A DNA stretch of 64,000 nucleotides, from NCBI RefSeq assembly GCF_023073355.1, contig NZ_JADPJI010000008.1, positions 806,001-870,000 on the forward strand, read 5' to 3'. Under the pieces are notes generated by a model. That model was not told where the DNA came from. It worked only from the letters and a program-made list of their open reading frames with translations, and ran no database searches. A program made the translations under genes and the position numbers. Below are positions 1 through 9,061 of this stretch, piece after piece (the stretch's first letter is position 1; each line of letters opens with the position of its first letter). This DNA is from Bradyrhizobium sp. 199. GTDB lineage: Bacteria > Pseudomonadota > Alphaproteobacteria > Rhizobiales > Xanthobacteraceae.

Positions 1-281
1 CAAGAGAACGAGCAAGGCTCAACCGCGCCTTCCACGAGGCGATCTGCCGCGCCGCGCGCAACCGCTATCTCGACAACGCTTCGCGGGAATTGCAGGACTG
101 GATCGCTCTGCTCGGTCCGACCACCTTTACCGTATCGGGCCGCCCCTCAACCAGCCACGACGAACATCAGGCCATCATCGACGCCATCGCCGCGCGCAAC
201 GGCGAGGAAGCCGAACAGCTCGCGCGCGCGCATATCCGCGAGGCGCTGCGCTGTCGGCTCAAGCTGTTGCAGAAGCAGTAG
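1..281 (+). CDS. GntR-family regulator, C-terminal FCD domain (5' partial)
   Basis: The window opens inside this gene; the frame is open from base 3 to a TAG ending at 281, giving about 92 residues. The peptide has the layout of an all-helical FCD ligand-binding domain: LNRAFHEAICRAARN, then SHDEHQAIIDAIAARNGEEA, then ARAHIREAL. The three histidines in FH, EH and AH are the usual metal/ligand-binding positions of FCD regulators (family knowledge). The DNA-binding N-terminus lies outside the window. The regulated gene cannot be determined. The next gene is convergent, 17 bp away. Confidence 0.85.
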   Translation, partial: RERARLNRAFHEAICRAARNRYLDNASRELQDWIALLGPTTFTVSGRPSTSHDEHQAIIDAIAARNGEEAEQLARAHIREALRCRLKLLQKQ

Positions 282-298
282 GCAGGTGGCCACGCCTG

Positions 299-1375
299 CT
301 AAATGCGCACCAGCAGCCAATAGCCTCCAAGCAGACTGATGGCCGCCGACACCATGTAAACCAGTCTCGCCGCCCTCACCGGCCCGGTCCGGTCGGTCGT
401 GGTCAGCCGGTCCAACAGGCCGAGCGCCGGCAGGACCAGCGCGACAATCGCGACTTGTCCGATCTCGACGCCGATGTTGAAGGCGGCGAGCGCCGGCACC
501 GCCGCATTCGGTGGCAGCCCGATCTCGCGAAGCGCACCGGCGAAGCCGAAACCGTGGATCAGCCCGAACAGAAAGGCCATGCGCCAGCGCTTGTCGACAT
601 CGCGCGAGAAGAAGTTCTCCACGGCCACGAAGACGATGGAGGCCGCGATCGCAGCCTCCACGATGCTGCCCGGGATCACGAGGACATCGAGCGCGGTCAG
701 CGACAAGGTGACCGAATGGGCGATGGTGAAGGCCGTCACGATCTTGACGACGGGAATGAGCCGCCTGGCCCACAACACCACGGCAATCAGGAATGCGACG
801 TGATCGTAGCCGAGGAAGATGTGTTCGATGCCGGTGAGGACATAGCGCTGCATGGTCGACCACAGCGACGGCGGCGCGTTTGAGAGTGTGACCGTCGTGT
901 TGCCGGCGTCGAGCAAGGCCTGCGTCTCCTGCCTGTCCTGCGCAATCAGGACGATTTGGCGCGCGGCTGGGTCCTTCTCGGTCAGCACGGTGGAGCGATA
1001 GATGATGTCGCCACCGACGCCCGCGCAGGCAAAGCTGTCGCGATAGATGATGCCGTCGCCGTCAGCCAGGATCGCAGCATCTCCAGCCGGACAGGCCTTG
1101 GCGCCGCCCGTTACAGCCAGATGCGCGCGCATATAGGCGAGGATGGCTGCGCCCGCCGCTTCGGCCGCCGCGGGATCGACCGCGTCCTGCCGCGAATCAT
1201 AGGTCTTGGTACCGATCAGGCGATCGACATCGCTGCCCTTCAATCCGAGCTCGACGCTTACCGTGCGATCGGGGCTCAGCGCCACGCGCGCCGTGACGAG
1301 GTTGACCTGATGCGCCTCAGCCGGAAGAGCGATGGCGAGCAGCGCCGCAAGCCACGGCAGCTGCAACCACCTCAT
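299..1375 (-). CDS. HupE/UreJ-like membrane protein
   Basis: 358 residues. A signal peptide ending near AEAHQV is followed by an extracytoplasmic domain of about 150 residues. A C-terminal multi-helix membrane domain then carries GIEHIFLGYDHVAFLI and FGLIHGFGFAGAL, the His/Asp-containing motifs typical of the HupE/UreJ_2 family. Relatives are proposed nickel or cobalt permeases, but the version with a large N-terminal domain is poorly characterised. No hydrogenase or urease gene is nearby, so metal transport is only a family-level guess. Start chosen as the ATG ahead of the hydrophobic leader. It faces the GntR fragment tail to tail. Confidence 0.8.
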   Translation of the reverse strand: MRWLQLPWLAALLAIALPAEAHQVNLVTARVALSPDRTVSVELGLKGSDVDRLIGTKTYDSRQDAVDPAAAEAAGAAILAYMRAHLAVTGGAKACPAGDAAILADGDGIIYRDSFACAGVGGDIIYRSTVLTEKDPAARQIVLIAQDRQETQALLDAGNTTVTLSNAPPSLWSTMQRYVLTGIEHIFLGYDHVAFLIAVVLWARRLIPVVKIVTAFTIAHSVTLSLTALDVLVIPGSIVEAAIAASIVFVAVENFFSRDVDKRWRMAFLFGLIHGFGFAGALREIGLPPNAAVPALAAFNIGVEIGQVAIVALVLPALGLLDRLTTTDRTGPVRAARLVYMVSAAISLLGGYWLLVRI

Positions 1376-1393
1376 GGTCCCACCCCGTTGCAG

Positions 1394-1867
1394 TCACGCC
1401 AGCACATCCGCCACGACCGCCTTTACGACTTCCCGCACATCGGCCGGCTTCAGCCGAACCTGCAGTCCGCGTTGACCGCCATTGAGATAGACGAGATCAT
1501 GCGCAAGCGCGCTTTGCTCGATCACGGTGGCAACCTGCTTGCGCTGCCCGAACGGGCTGATACCGCCGACCTTATATCCGGTGACGCGCTCGGCCTCGGG
1601 CGGCTTCATCATCTGCGCCGACTTGCCGTCCGCGGCCGCTGCGAGCTTCTTCATCGAGACTTCCTGGTCGGATGGGACGACGACGCAGACCGGCTTGCCG
1701 TCCACCAGCGCCATCAGCGTCTTGAGGACGCGCGCCGGATCCTCGCCGAGCGCAGCCGCGGCCTGAAGGCCGATGCTCGCGGCGTCAGGATCGTAGTCGT
1801 AGGCATGGACGGTGAAGGCAACACCGGCGGCGGTGAGCGCTCGGGTCGCGGGAGTGACTTTGGACAT
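1394..1867 (-). CDS. ybaK: YbaK/EbsC-type Cys-tRNA(Pro) deacylase
   Basis: 157 residues, the full length of the YbaK family. The N-terminus VTPATRALTAAGVAFTVHAYDYDP and the core VLKTLMALVDGKPVCVVVPSD match YbaK, with the lysine of VLKTL expected in the active site. GYKVGGISPFGQRK is the conserved glycine-rich substrate-loop region. YbaK proteins hydrolyse Cys-tRNA(Pro) mischarged by prolyl-tRNA synthetase in the cytoplasm. It lies 18 bp downstream of the HupE-like start, on the same strand. Upstream is a palindromic repeat and then fdsA. Confidence 0.9.
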   Translation of the reverse strand: MSKVTPATRALTAAGVAFTVHAYDYDPDAASIGLQAAAALGEDPARVLKTLMALVDGKPVCVVVPSDQEVSMKKLAAAADGKSAQMMKPPEAERVTGYKVGGISPFGQRKQVATVIEQSALAHDLVYLNGGQRGLQVRLKPADVREVVKAVVADVLA

Positions 1868-1881
1868 ACGCCATATCTACC

Positions 1882-1972
1882 ACCGTCATTGCGGTGAGCG
1901 AAGCGAGGAAGCGATTCAGAATCTTGCCCTTGAGGCAGCCCTGGATTGCTTCGCTTCACTCGCAATGACGGT
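1882..1972. repeat. Intergenic palindromic repeat, copy 1
   Basis: The outer ends ACCGTCATTGCG and CGCAATGACGGT are perfect inverted complements. Inner arms (GAAGCGAGGAAGCGATTCAG and CTGGATTGCTTCGCTTCAC) are imperfectly complementary. It belongs to the same family as the copy at 11220-11299. It sits between ybaK and fdsA and could fold in the 3' end of the fds transcript. Confidence 0.85.
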
Positions 1973-2017
1973 GTCAAGCATACGCTTGCCGCACCCTCGG
2001 TGCCGTCCCGGAGAACG

Positions 2018-4786
2018 TTACTCCGCCGCGTCCCGCATCTCCGCCCGTTCGGCTCTGGCCGCGCAGAACTTGAATTCCGGGATCTTGCCGAACGGATCGA
2101 GCGCAGGATTGGTGAGCAGGTTCGCCGCCGCTTCCGCGTAGCAGAACGGCATGAACACCATGTTCTCGGGCACGTCACGGTCGGAGCGCACCTTGACCTC
2201 GACCGCGCCGCGGCGGGTCTCCAGGCGAATGAAATCGCCGGGCACCAGCTTCTTCTTGTGCATGTCCTTCGGCGACATGAACGCGACCGCCTCGGGCTCG
2301 ATCTGGTCGAGCACTTGCGCGCGGCGGGTCATCGAGCCGGTGTGCCAGTGCTCCAGCACGCGGCCGGTCGAGAGCACCATCGGATATTCGGCGTCGGGAA
2401 TCTCGTCCGGCGGGATGACCTTGGCCGGCACGATCTTGCCGCGGCCGCTCGCGGTCGGAAATCCCGTCGTGAAGATGATCTCGTTGCCGGGCTTGTCGGG
2501 ACCGTCGACGGGATAGGTCACCGCGCCTTCGCGCACCAGCCGCTCCCAGGTGATGTTCTTCAACGACGGCATCAGCTCTGCCATCTCGGTGAAGACCTCG
2601 CCGGGACCGGCATAATTCCAGGGCAGGCCCATGCGCTTCCCGATCTCCTGGATGATCCAGAGATCCTGGCGCGCGTCGCCGGGCGGCTTGATCACCTGGC
2701 GCGCGAGTTGCACGCGGCGGTCGGTGTTGGTGAAGGAGCCGTCCTTCTCCGCGAAGGCCGAGGCCGGCAGGATGACGTCGGCGTGGAAGGCGGTCTCGGT
2801 GACGAAGAGATCCTGCACCACGAGATGATCGAGCATCGCGAGCGCGTGGCGCGCATGCTGGAGATCCGGGTCGGACATCGCGGGATTCTCGCCCTCGATA
2901 TACATGCCCGTGATCTCGCCGGCATGGATCGCGTTCATGATCTCGACCACGGTCAGGCCGCGGACGGGATCGATCTCCTTCTGCCAGACCGTCTCGAAAT
3001 TCACGCGCAGATCGTCGCGGCCGACCGGCTGATAGTCCGGCAGGAACATCGGGATCAGGCCCGCGTCGGAGGCTCCTTGCACGTTGTTCTGGCCGCGCAG
3101 CGGATGCAGGCCGGTGCCGGGACGGCCGACCTGGCCGGTGATCAGCGCCAGTGCGATCAGGCAGCGCGCATTATCGGTGCCGTGAACATGCTGGCTGATG
3201 CCCATGCCCCAGAAGATGATCGAGGATTTTGCGCGCGCATAGGTCCGCGCCACCTCGCGCAGGGTCTGCGCCGGGACGCCGCAGATGGCCTCCATCTTTT
3301 CCGGCGTGAACTCCTTGATCTTCTCCTTGAGGTCCTCGAAGCCTTCGGTGTAGCCGGCGATGTACTGGTCGTCGGTCAGGCCTTCGGTGATGATCGTGTG
3401 GATCATCGCGTTCAGCATCGCGACGTCGGAGCCGGGCTTGAACTGCAGATGCTTGGTCGCATGGCGCGACAGCGTCTGCCGGCGCGGATCCATCACGAAC
3501 AGTTTAGCGCCATTCTGCTTGACCGCGTTCTTGATGAAGGTCGCGGCAACCGGATGGTTCACGGTCGGGTTGGCGCCGATCACGATGATGACCTCGGCGT
3601 CCATCGCCGCCGAGAACGGTGCCGAGACCGCGCCGGAACTCAGGCCTTCGAACAGCGCCGCGACCGAGGAGGCGTGGCACAGCCGCGTGCAATGGTCGAC
3701 ATTGTTCGAGCCGAAACCGGTGCGCACCAGCTTCTGGAACAGATAGGCTTCTTCGTTCGAGCCCTTGGCCGAGCCGAAGCCGGCGAGCGCCTTCACGCCC
3801 TTCTCGTCGCGGATCTTGACCAGGCCCTTGGCGGCGATGTCGAGCGCTTCTTCCCAGCTCGCTTCGCGGAAATGGGTGAAGGGGTTGGCCGGATCGACCT
3901 GGTCGTTGGAATCCTTCTTCGCATTCGGCAGCCGAACCAGCGGCTTGGTCAGGCGATGCGGGTGGTGGATGTAGTCGAAGCCGAAGCGGCCCTTGACGCA
4001 GAGACGATTGTGATTGGCGGGACCGTCGCGGCCCTCCGCATAGATCACCTTCTCGTCCTTGACCTCATAGGTCACCTGACAGCCGACGCCGCAGAACGGG
4101 CAGAGCGAGTCCACCTTCTTGTCCGCGTAGGTCACGCGGGTCTGCTTCTCGTCGAGCATCACGGCCGGCATCAACGCACCGGTCGGACAGGCCTGCACGC
4201 ATTCGCCGCATGCGACGCAAGTGGACTCGCCCATGGGATCGTCGAAGTCGAACACGATTTTCGAGCCATGATTGCGGTAGGCCATGCCGATGACGTCGTT
4301 GACCTGGACCTCGCGGCAGGCGCGCACGCAGAGGCCGCACTGAATGCAGGCATCCAGGTTGACGCGCATCGCCGGATGGCTGGCGTCGGTTTCCCAGCGC
4401 TCGGCGGCAGGGAAGCGGCTCTCGGTGACGCCTGTCGTCTCGGCCCAGTGCCAGAACTTCGACTCAGGATCGTGGCTGGTCTCACGCGCCGGCTGGTCGG
4501 CGACCAGCAGCTCCATCACCATCTTCTGCGCCGACACCGCACGCGCGCTCTCGGTCTTCACCTTCATGCCGACTGACGGCGTGCGCTTGCACGATGCCGC
4601 CAGCACACGCTCGCCCTCGATCTCGACCATGCAGGCGCGGCAATTGCCGTCAGGGCGATAATCGGGCGCCGGCGAATAGCACAGATGCGGGATCTCGCGA
4701 CCCTGGCGCTTTGCGACTTGCCAGATGGTCTCGCCGGCGTTGGCTTCGACCTGCTTGCCGTCGAGCTCGAACGTAATCTTGGTCAT
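2018..4786 (-). CDS. fdsA: NAD-dependent formate dehydrogenase, molybdopterin (alpha) subunit
   Basis: 922 residues. An N-terminal ferredoxin-type 2Fe-2S domain has Cys36, Cys49, Cys52 and Cys66. It is followed by two 4Fe-4S motifs (CIQCGLCVRAC and CVACGECVQACP), then the molybdopterin oxidoreductase core opening with CPFCGVGCQ. Cys370, in HCTRLCHASSVAA, is the expected Mo ligand of cysteine-type formate dehydrogenases. The protein oxidises formate to CO2 at bis-MGD and passes electrons to the fused beta subunit. Its ATG overlaps the TGA of fdsB (ATGA at 4783-4786), so translation is coupled. No small delta subunit (FdsD) follows; ybaK is next. Confidence 0.95.
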   Translation of the reverse strand: MTKITFELDGKQVEANAGETIWQVAKRQGREIPHLCYSPAPDYRPDGNCRACMVEIEGERVLAASCKRTPSVGMKVKTESARAVSAQKMVMELLVADQPARETSHDPESKFWHWAETTGVTESRFPAAERWETDASHPAMRVNLDACIQCGLCVRACREVQVNDVIGMAYRNHGSKIVFDFDDPMGESTCVACGECVQACPTGALMPAVMLDEKQTRVTYADKKVDSLCPFCGVGCQVTYEVKDEKVIYAEGRDGPANHNRLCVKGRFGFDYIHHPHRLTKPLVRLPNAKKDSNDQVDPANPFTHFREASWEEALDIAAKGLVKIRDEKGVKALAGFGSAKGSNEEAYLFQKLVRTGFGSNNVDHCTRLCHASSVAALFEGLSSGAVSAPFSAAMDAEVIIVIGANPTVNHPVAATFIKNAVKQNGAKLFVMDPRRQTLSRHATKHLQFKPGSDVAMLNAMIHTIITEGLTDDQYIAGYTEGFEDLKEKIKEFTPEKMEAICGVPAQTLREVARTYARAKSSIIFWGMGISQHVHGTDNARCLIALALITGQVGRPGTGLHPLRGQNNVQGASDAGLIPMFLPDYQPVGRDDLRVNFETVWQKEIDPVRGLTVVEIMNAIHAGEITGMYIEGENPAMSDPDLQHARHALAMLDHLVVQDLFVTETAFHADVILPASAFAEKDGSFTNTDRRVQLARQVIKPPGDARQDLWIIQEIGKRMGLPWNYAGPGEVFTEMAELMPSLKNITWERLVREGAVTYPVDGPDKPGNEIIFTTGFPTASGRGKIVPAKVIPPDEIPDAEYPMVLSTGRVLEHWHTGSMTRRAQVLDQIEPEAVAFMSPKDMHKKKLVPGDFIRLETRRGAVEVKVRSDRDVPENMVFMPFCYAEAAANLLTNPALDPFGKIPEFKFCAARAERAEMRDAAE

Positions 4787-6486
4787 TCGGCCGCTTCCTT
4801 GAACTCGTCAGGGAAATATTTGATTACGGTGGAGAGCGGATTCGATGCCGCCTGTCCAAGCCCGCAAATCGAGGCATCGCGCATCGCCTGGCTCAATTCT
4901 TCCAGGAGAGCGCGGTTCCAGACCGGCTTCTGCATCAGCAGCGCCGCCTTCTGGGTCCCAACGCGGCACGGCGTGCACTGGCCGCAGCTCTCGTCCTCGA
5001 AGAACTTCATCAGGTTCAATGCCGCCGCGCGCACGCTGTCCTTCTGCGACAGGATCACGATCGCAGCCGATCCGATGAAGCAGCCGTATTTCTCCAGCGT
5101 GCCGAAATCGAGCGGGATGTCGTCCATCGACGCCGGCAGGATGCCGCCGGATGCGCCGCCCGGAAGGTACGCATAGAATTGATGGCCATCGGCCATGCCG
5201 CCGCAATATTCGTCGATCAGCTCGCGCACGGTGATGCCCGCGGGCGCCAGCTTCATGCCGGGGTTCTTGACGCGGCCAGAGACCGAGAAACTGCGCAGGC
5301 CGTTGCGCTCATGACGGCCATGGCCCTTCCACCAGTCGGCGCCCTTCTCGACGATGTCGCGCACCCACCACAGCGTCTCGATGTTGTTGATCAGCGTCGG
5401 CAGGCCGAACAGGCCGACCTGGAACGGATAAGGCGGCTTGTGCCGGGGCAGGCCGCGCTTGCCCTCGATGCTTTCGAGCAGCGAGGATTCCTCTCCGCAA
5501 ATATAGGCGCCGGCGCCGCGGCGCATGTGCAGCGTCGGACCGCCCGGCGGGAGCTTTGCGATCTCGCGCTCCAGGATCTCGCGTGAGGCTGGATATTCGT
5601 CGCGCAGGTAGATGTAGACGTCGGAGGCCTGCACCACATGCGCGCCGATCAGCATGCCCTCGATAAAACGATGCGGATCGCTTTCGAGATAGACACGGTC
5701 CTTGAACGTGCCGGGCTCGCCCTCGTCGCCGTTGATCGCCATCAGCCGCGGGCCAGGCTCCCCGAGCACGGCGCGCCATTTGCGTCCCGTCGGGAAGCCG
5801 GCGCCACCGAGGCCGCGCAGCGAAGCATCGTCGAGCGCCTTCAGGAGGTCATCCTTGGGCAATTCGCCTGAGCGCAGGCGGCCCAGCAGCTTGTAGCCGC
5901 CGCCGGCGACATAGGCCTCATAGCCGACATAGTTGGGCAGATGCGCGTGGGTGTCACCGGCCTTCGCGGCGGCCATGACATTTGCGACGGTAGCGTGGTC
6001 GACGAAATTGTGCCCGACCTCGGCGGCGGGCGCGGTGTCGCAGCGGCCGACGCAGGGCGCCCGCACGACGCGGATGCCGGGGCCGCTTGCACTTTGCAGG
6101 TCTTCGAGCAGCTTCTCAGCCCCGAGCATCGCGCAGGTCAGCGAATCGCAGACGCGGATCGTCAGGGGGGCGATGTCAGGCTCGCCCTCCTTCACCACGT
6201 CGAAATGGGCGTAGAAGGTCGCGGTCTCGAACACTTCGGCGAAGGCGAGCTTCATCTCGTCGGCGAGCGCAGCCAGATGCGCGGCCGAGATCTGGTGATA
6301 TTTATCCTGGATCAGGTGCAGATATTCGATCAACAGATCGCGGCGCCGCGGCCTGTCGCCGAGCAGCTGCTCGATCTCGTGCGAGGCGGTGGGATCGACC
6401 TGCCGCCCCTTGGGCGTTGCCTTGGCTCGCTTGCGTCCCTCGCCCGGGTGTTCGAACGGGCGGACCTCTTGCACGTCATGGCTCAT
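4783..6486 (-). CDS. fdsB: NAD-dependent formate dehydrogenase, fused NuoE/NuoF-type (gamma-beta) subunit
   Basis: 567 residues. Residues 35-160 are a NuoE-like domain with 2Fe-2S ligands Cys113, Cys118, Cys145 and Cys149. Residues 190-560 are NuoF-like, with the FMN/NADH glycine loop RGLGGAGFPTGRKW, GDEGEPGTFKDR and the 4Fe-4S motif CGQCTPC. In the classical FdsGBA complex these are two proteins; here they are fused. The subunit transfers electrons from FdsA to NAD+. I chose the ATG at 6486 (MSHDVQE) over an in-frame TTG 12 codons upstream because the extra residues are low-complexity basic. First gene of the fdsB-fdsA operon. Confidence 0.92.
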   Translation of the reverse strand: MSHDVQEVRPFEHPGEGRKRAKATPKGRQVDPTASHEIEQLLGDRPRRRDLLIEYLHLIQDKYHQISAAHLAALADEMKLAFAEVFETATFYAHFDVVKEGEPDIAPLTIRVCDSLTCAMLGAEKLLEDLQSASGPGIRVVRAPCVGRCDTAPAAEVGHNFVDHATVANVMAAAKAGDTHAHLPNYVGYEAYVAGGGYKLLGRLRSGELPKDDLLKALDDASLRGLGGAGFPTGRKWRAVLGEPGPRLMAINGDEGEPGTFKDRVYLESDPHRFIEGMLIGAHVVQASDVYIYLRDEYPASREILEREIAKLPPGGPTLHMRRGAGAYICGEESSLLESIEGKRGLPRHKPPYPFQVGLFGLPTLINNIETLWWVRDIVEKGADWWKGHGRHERNGLRSFSVSGRVKNPGMKLAPAGITVRELIDEYCGGMADGHQFYAYLPGGASGGILPASMDDIPLDFGTLEKYGCFIGSAAIVILSQKDSVRAAALNLMKFFEDESCGQCTPCRVGTQKAALLMQKPVWNRALLEELSQAMRDASICGLGQAASNPLSTVIKYFPDEFKEAAE

Positions 6487-6534
6487 CGCTTGGTCTCGAT
6501 CTCGTCTCTTAGAACGGCTCAAGTTCTAGCTGCT

Positions 6535-6550
6535 GGCATGCCAGATGCCA
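6535..6550 (-). promoter_or_regulatory. Possible sigma54 -24/-12 promoter or operator upstream of fdsB
   Basis: Read on the minus strand, TGGCATCTGGCATGCC has GG and GC with the 10-nt separation of a -24/-12 element (consensus TGGCAC-N5-TTGC). It lies about 49 bp before the fdsB ATG. Differences are C to T in the -24 block and TT to AT in the -12 block. The same place holds a perfect 12-bp palindrome CTGGCATGCCAG (6533-6544), so it may instead be a regulator-binding site. No sigma54 activator gene is in the window. Confidence 0.35.
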
Positions 6551-6738
6551 AGGGAATTATCATGTTCGCGAGATCAGTTAAGGATACCGGAGGGCAACCC
6601 CTGGATCGCGGCCGCATACGGCCTCACCTTGGATCCGGCGCGTCGACTGATGAAACGAAGCCTGAATCGGTCTCGAGATCAATAAAGGCTTCCCATGCTG
6701 CAATAGCGAAACGGTATCGCGCTCTCGCGATCCCCGGA

Positions 6739-7017
6739 TCAGCTCTTGCCCATGCACTCCTCAATATAGAACCAGCGGTCGTCGCCCGCGAGGCCTTTGG
6801 CCTTCACATCCTTGCGGCAGTCCTTGAGCTTCGATTTGTTGGCGCCCCACTTGGCCTTCATGTCCTTGAGCTTCTGCGCCGTCAGCTTGATCTTGCCGGG
6901 TTTGGCTTCGGTCGCGGCGGACGACGTTGCGGCCGGCGCCGCGGTCTGTGCAGATGCGGATTGCAGGGCACCGGCGACGAGCAGCATGGCGGCGGCACAA
7001 ACGAATTTACGAGCCAT
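6739..7017 (-). CDS. Small secreted PsiF-like protein
   Basis: 92 residues. Signal peptide MARKFVCAAAMLLVAGA with likely cleavage after ASA, then an Ala/Thr-rich stretch. A C-terminal module KLKDCRKDVKAKGLAGDDR...FYIEECMGKS has the two-cysteine spacing and KGL-GD-R pattern of PsiF repeats. PsiF proteins are periplasmic and of unknown function. It sits between the fds operon and the formate/oxalate transporter, all on the minus strand. Start is the ATG directly before the leader. The PsiF link is by eye only. Confidence 0.7.
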   Translation of the reverse strand: MARKFVCAAAMLLVAGALQSASAQTAAPAATSSAATEAKPGKIKLTAQKLKDMKAKWGANKSKLKDCRKDVKAKGLAGDDRWFYIEECMGKS

Positions 7018-7103
7018 CGAATCCCCCGAGGAAAGTTTAAACCAATCGAAATGACCGGCGGGAGCGCACCCTAGGTGCGCTCCCGCTCGCGATAAATGTG
7101 CGA

Positions 7104-8759
7104 TCAGAAGATCTTGACCGCGCTCTCCAGCGTCTTCCAGACACCCCAGAGCAGGGGAATGCCAACGAAGGCCCAGAACAGCCCCGCCCTGGCGTCGAGC
7201 CCGCCAAAGCCGATGCCGTAGGAGCCGTGCGGCCCCGCGGCTGCAGCGCTGGCGCTCGCCGCCTGCAACTTGGCGACGTCGGCGTCCTTCATGTGCCACT
7301 TCGAATCGACCGGCTTGATCAGGTAGTTGCAGATCAGGCCCGCGATCAGCATCGCACAGAGGATGTACATAGTGGTGTTGTAGAGCTGGTCGCGCGGCAC
7401 GCCGGCCGCGAGCTGGAACTCGCGGATGTAGTTCACCACGACGGGGCCGATGATGCCCGCCGTCGACCAGGCAGTCAGCAGCCGGCCGTGGATGGCCCCG
7501 ACGAACTGGGTGCCGAACATGTCGGCGAGATAGGCCGGCACGGTGGCGAAGCCGCCGCCATACATCGACAGGATGATGCCGAAGCCGAGAACGAACAGCA
7601 GCTTCGAGCCCATCGCCGCAAAGGTCGGCGCCAGCGCATAGAGCACGATGCCGAGGATGAAGAACGTGTAGTAGGTGTTCTTGCGCCCGATCTTGTCCGA
7701 CAGCGATGCCCAGAAGAAGCGGCCGCCGATGTTGAACAGCGACAGCAATCCGGCGAAGCCCGCGGCGATCGCGGCGATCTGCGCCTTCTGCCCGGCGTCG
7801 AGCGCGTTGAAGCCGACGTTCGGCAGGCCGATCAGCTTGCCGCCGAAGATCTCTTGCAGCATCGGCGAAGCCATGCCGATCACGCCGATGCCGGCCGACA
7901 CGTTCAGGCACAGCACCCACCAGATCAGCCAGAACTGCGGCGTCTTGTGCGCGTCGTTGAGATGAACGTTGCTCTTCGAGATCATCGCGTTGGCCTTGGA
8001 CGGCGGGGTCCAGCCCTCGGGCTGCCAGCCGGGCGGGGGCAAGCGATAGCGGAACGCGCCGATCATCATGAACACGAAGTAGATGACGCCCATCGCGACG
8101 AAGGTCTCCCAGACGCCGACCGAGGTCGGGGTCTTGAAGTAGTTCATCAGGAGGTTCGCCAGCGGCGCGCCGATCATGGCGCCGCCACCGAAGCCCATGA
8201 TGGCCATGCCGGTCGCCATGCCGCGGCGATCGGGGAACCATTTGACGAGCGTCGACACCGGGGAGATGTAGCCGAGGCCGAGGCCGATGCCGCCGATCAC
8301 GCCCGAACCCAGCCACAACAGCCAGAGCTGATGGGTGTAGACCCCGATCGCACCCAGGAAGAGACCGCCGCACCAGCACAGCGCCGAGACGAAGCCCGCC
8401 TTGCGCGGCCCCACGCGCTCCAACCAACCGCCCCAGACCGCAGCCGCGATACCGAGCAGCACGAAAAAGAGCGTGTACATCCATCCCATGCTGGCGACCT
8501 TCCAGTCGCAGCTGGTCGTGAACAGCTCCTGCCACAGCGACATGTCCGGGCAGGCCTTCGGTGCGTTCAATCCGATCGCACGCGACAGCGGCAGCCAGAA
8601 CACCGAAAAGCCATAGGCCATGCCGATGCAGAGATGGATGCACAGCGCCGCCGGCGGCACCAGCCAGCGATTGAAGCCAGCGGTCGCGATGGTCCGCTCG
8701 CGATCAAGAAAACCCGCGCCAGCGCCTGAAAGTGTCCCAGCGCCTTCTATTGTGGTCAT
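7104..8759 (-). CDS. OFA-family MFS transporter (oxalate/formate antiporter type)
   Basis: 551 residues with 12 predicted membrane segments. It carries the OFA hallmarks: an N-terminal GMAYGFSVFWLPLSRAIG segment, a large loop containing CPDMSLWQELF, and the MFS loop WFPDRRGMATGMAIMGFG. The C-terminal part SMYGGGFATVPAYLADMFG matches OxlT relatives. Known members exchange oxalate and formate across the inner membrane; exact substrate cannot be read from sequence. Its place upstream of the formate dehydrogenase genes on the same strand makes formate (or oxalate feeding formate) the natural inference. A C-terminal Ala-rich cytoplasmic extension is present. Confidence 0.88.
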   Translation of the reverse strand: MTTIEGAGTLSGAGAGFLDRERTIATAGFNRWLVPPAALCIHLCIGMAYGFSVFWLPLSRAIGLNAPKACPDMSLWQELFTTSCDWKVASMGWMYTLFFVLLGIAAAVWGGWLERVGPRKAGFVSALCWCGGLFLGAIGVYTHQLWLLWLGSGVIGGIGLGLGYISPVSTLVKWFPDRRGMATGMAIMGFGGGAMIGAPLANLLMNYFKTPTSVGVWETFVAMGVIYFVFMMIGAFRYRLPPPGWQPEGWTPPSKANAMISKSNVHLNDAHKTPQFWLIWWVLCLNVSAGIGVIGMASPMLQEIFGGKLIGLPNVGFNALDAGQKAQIAAIAAGFAGLLSLFNIGGRFFWASLSDKIGRKNTYYTFFILGIVLYALAPTFAAMGSKLLFVLGFGIILSMYGGGFATVPAYLADMFGTQFVGAIHGRLLTAWSTAGIIGPVVVNYIREFQLAAGVPRDQLYNTTMYILCAMLIAGLICNYLIKPVDSKWHMKDADVAKLQAASASAAAAGPHGSYGIGFGGLDARAGLFWAFVGIPLLWGVWKTLESAVKIF

Positions 8760-9061
8760 ACATTCCTCCCCTCAGCCACCCTTCTGAGCAGCCTGCCGCT
8801 ACTATCCCGTGCCTCAGCTCATTGCGGTGCAGACAACTGCCCCTGTTGCCTCGCACAATCATCCGACGCGCGCCAGGATCGTCACGCGCATCCGAAACGC
8901 TAACCCCTCGCGCGGGGCACTATGCCAATACGACGTGCAGCCTTCGTGAGGGTGGCCCGTTGATCCGCGTATCGACTCAACCTCCGCGCCTGCACAGTCA
9001 ATCTGGGCAGAAGCCATGATCGATGTCGATAGACAAAAGGTCGGTATTAGTGAGGTAACGC
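8760..9061. other. Intergenic, probably holds the transporter promoter
   Basis: 302 bases between the OFA transporter start and the tusA-like stop, with no convincing gene on either strand. TTGATCCGCGTATCGA at 8960-8975 resembles a FixK/FNR box with a mismatch in the second half, but it is about 200 bp from the transporter start. I see no other clear signal. Confidence 0.5.

Noticed and set aside
1946..4576. An 876-residue open frame on the plus strand opposite fdsA
   Set aside because: It is the antisense of a well-supported gene; the peptide is His/Arg/Ala/Asp-rich with no domain, as expected from high-GC third-codon bias.
8960..8975. FixK/FNR-like box TTGATCCGCGTATCGA
   Set aside because: The second half-site is mismatched and the position is about 200 bp from the transporter start, too far for confident assignment.
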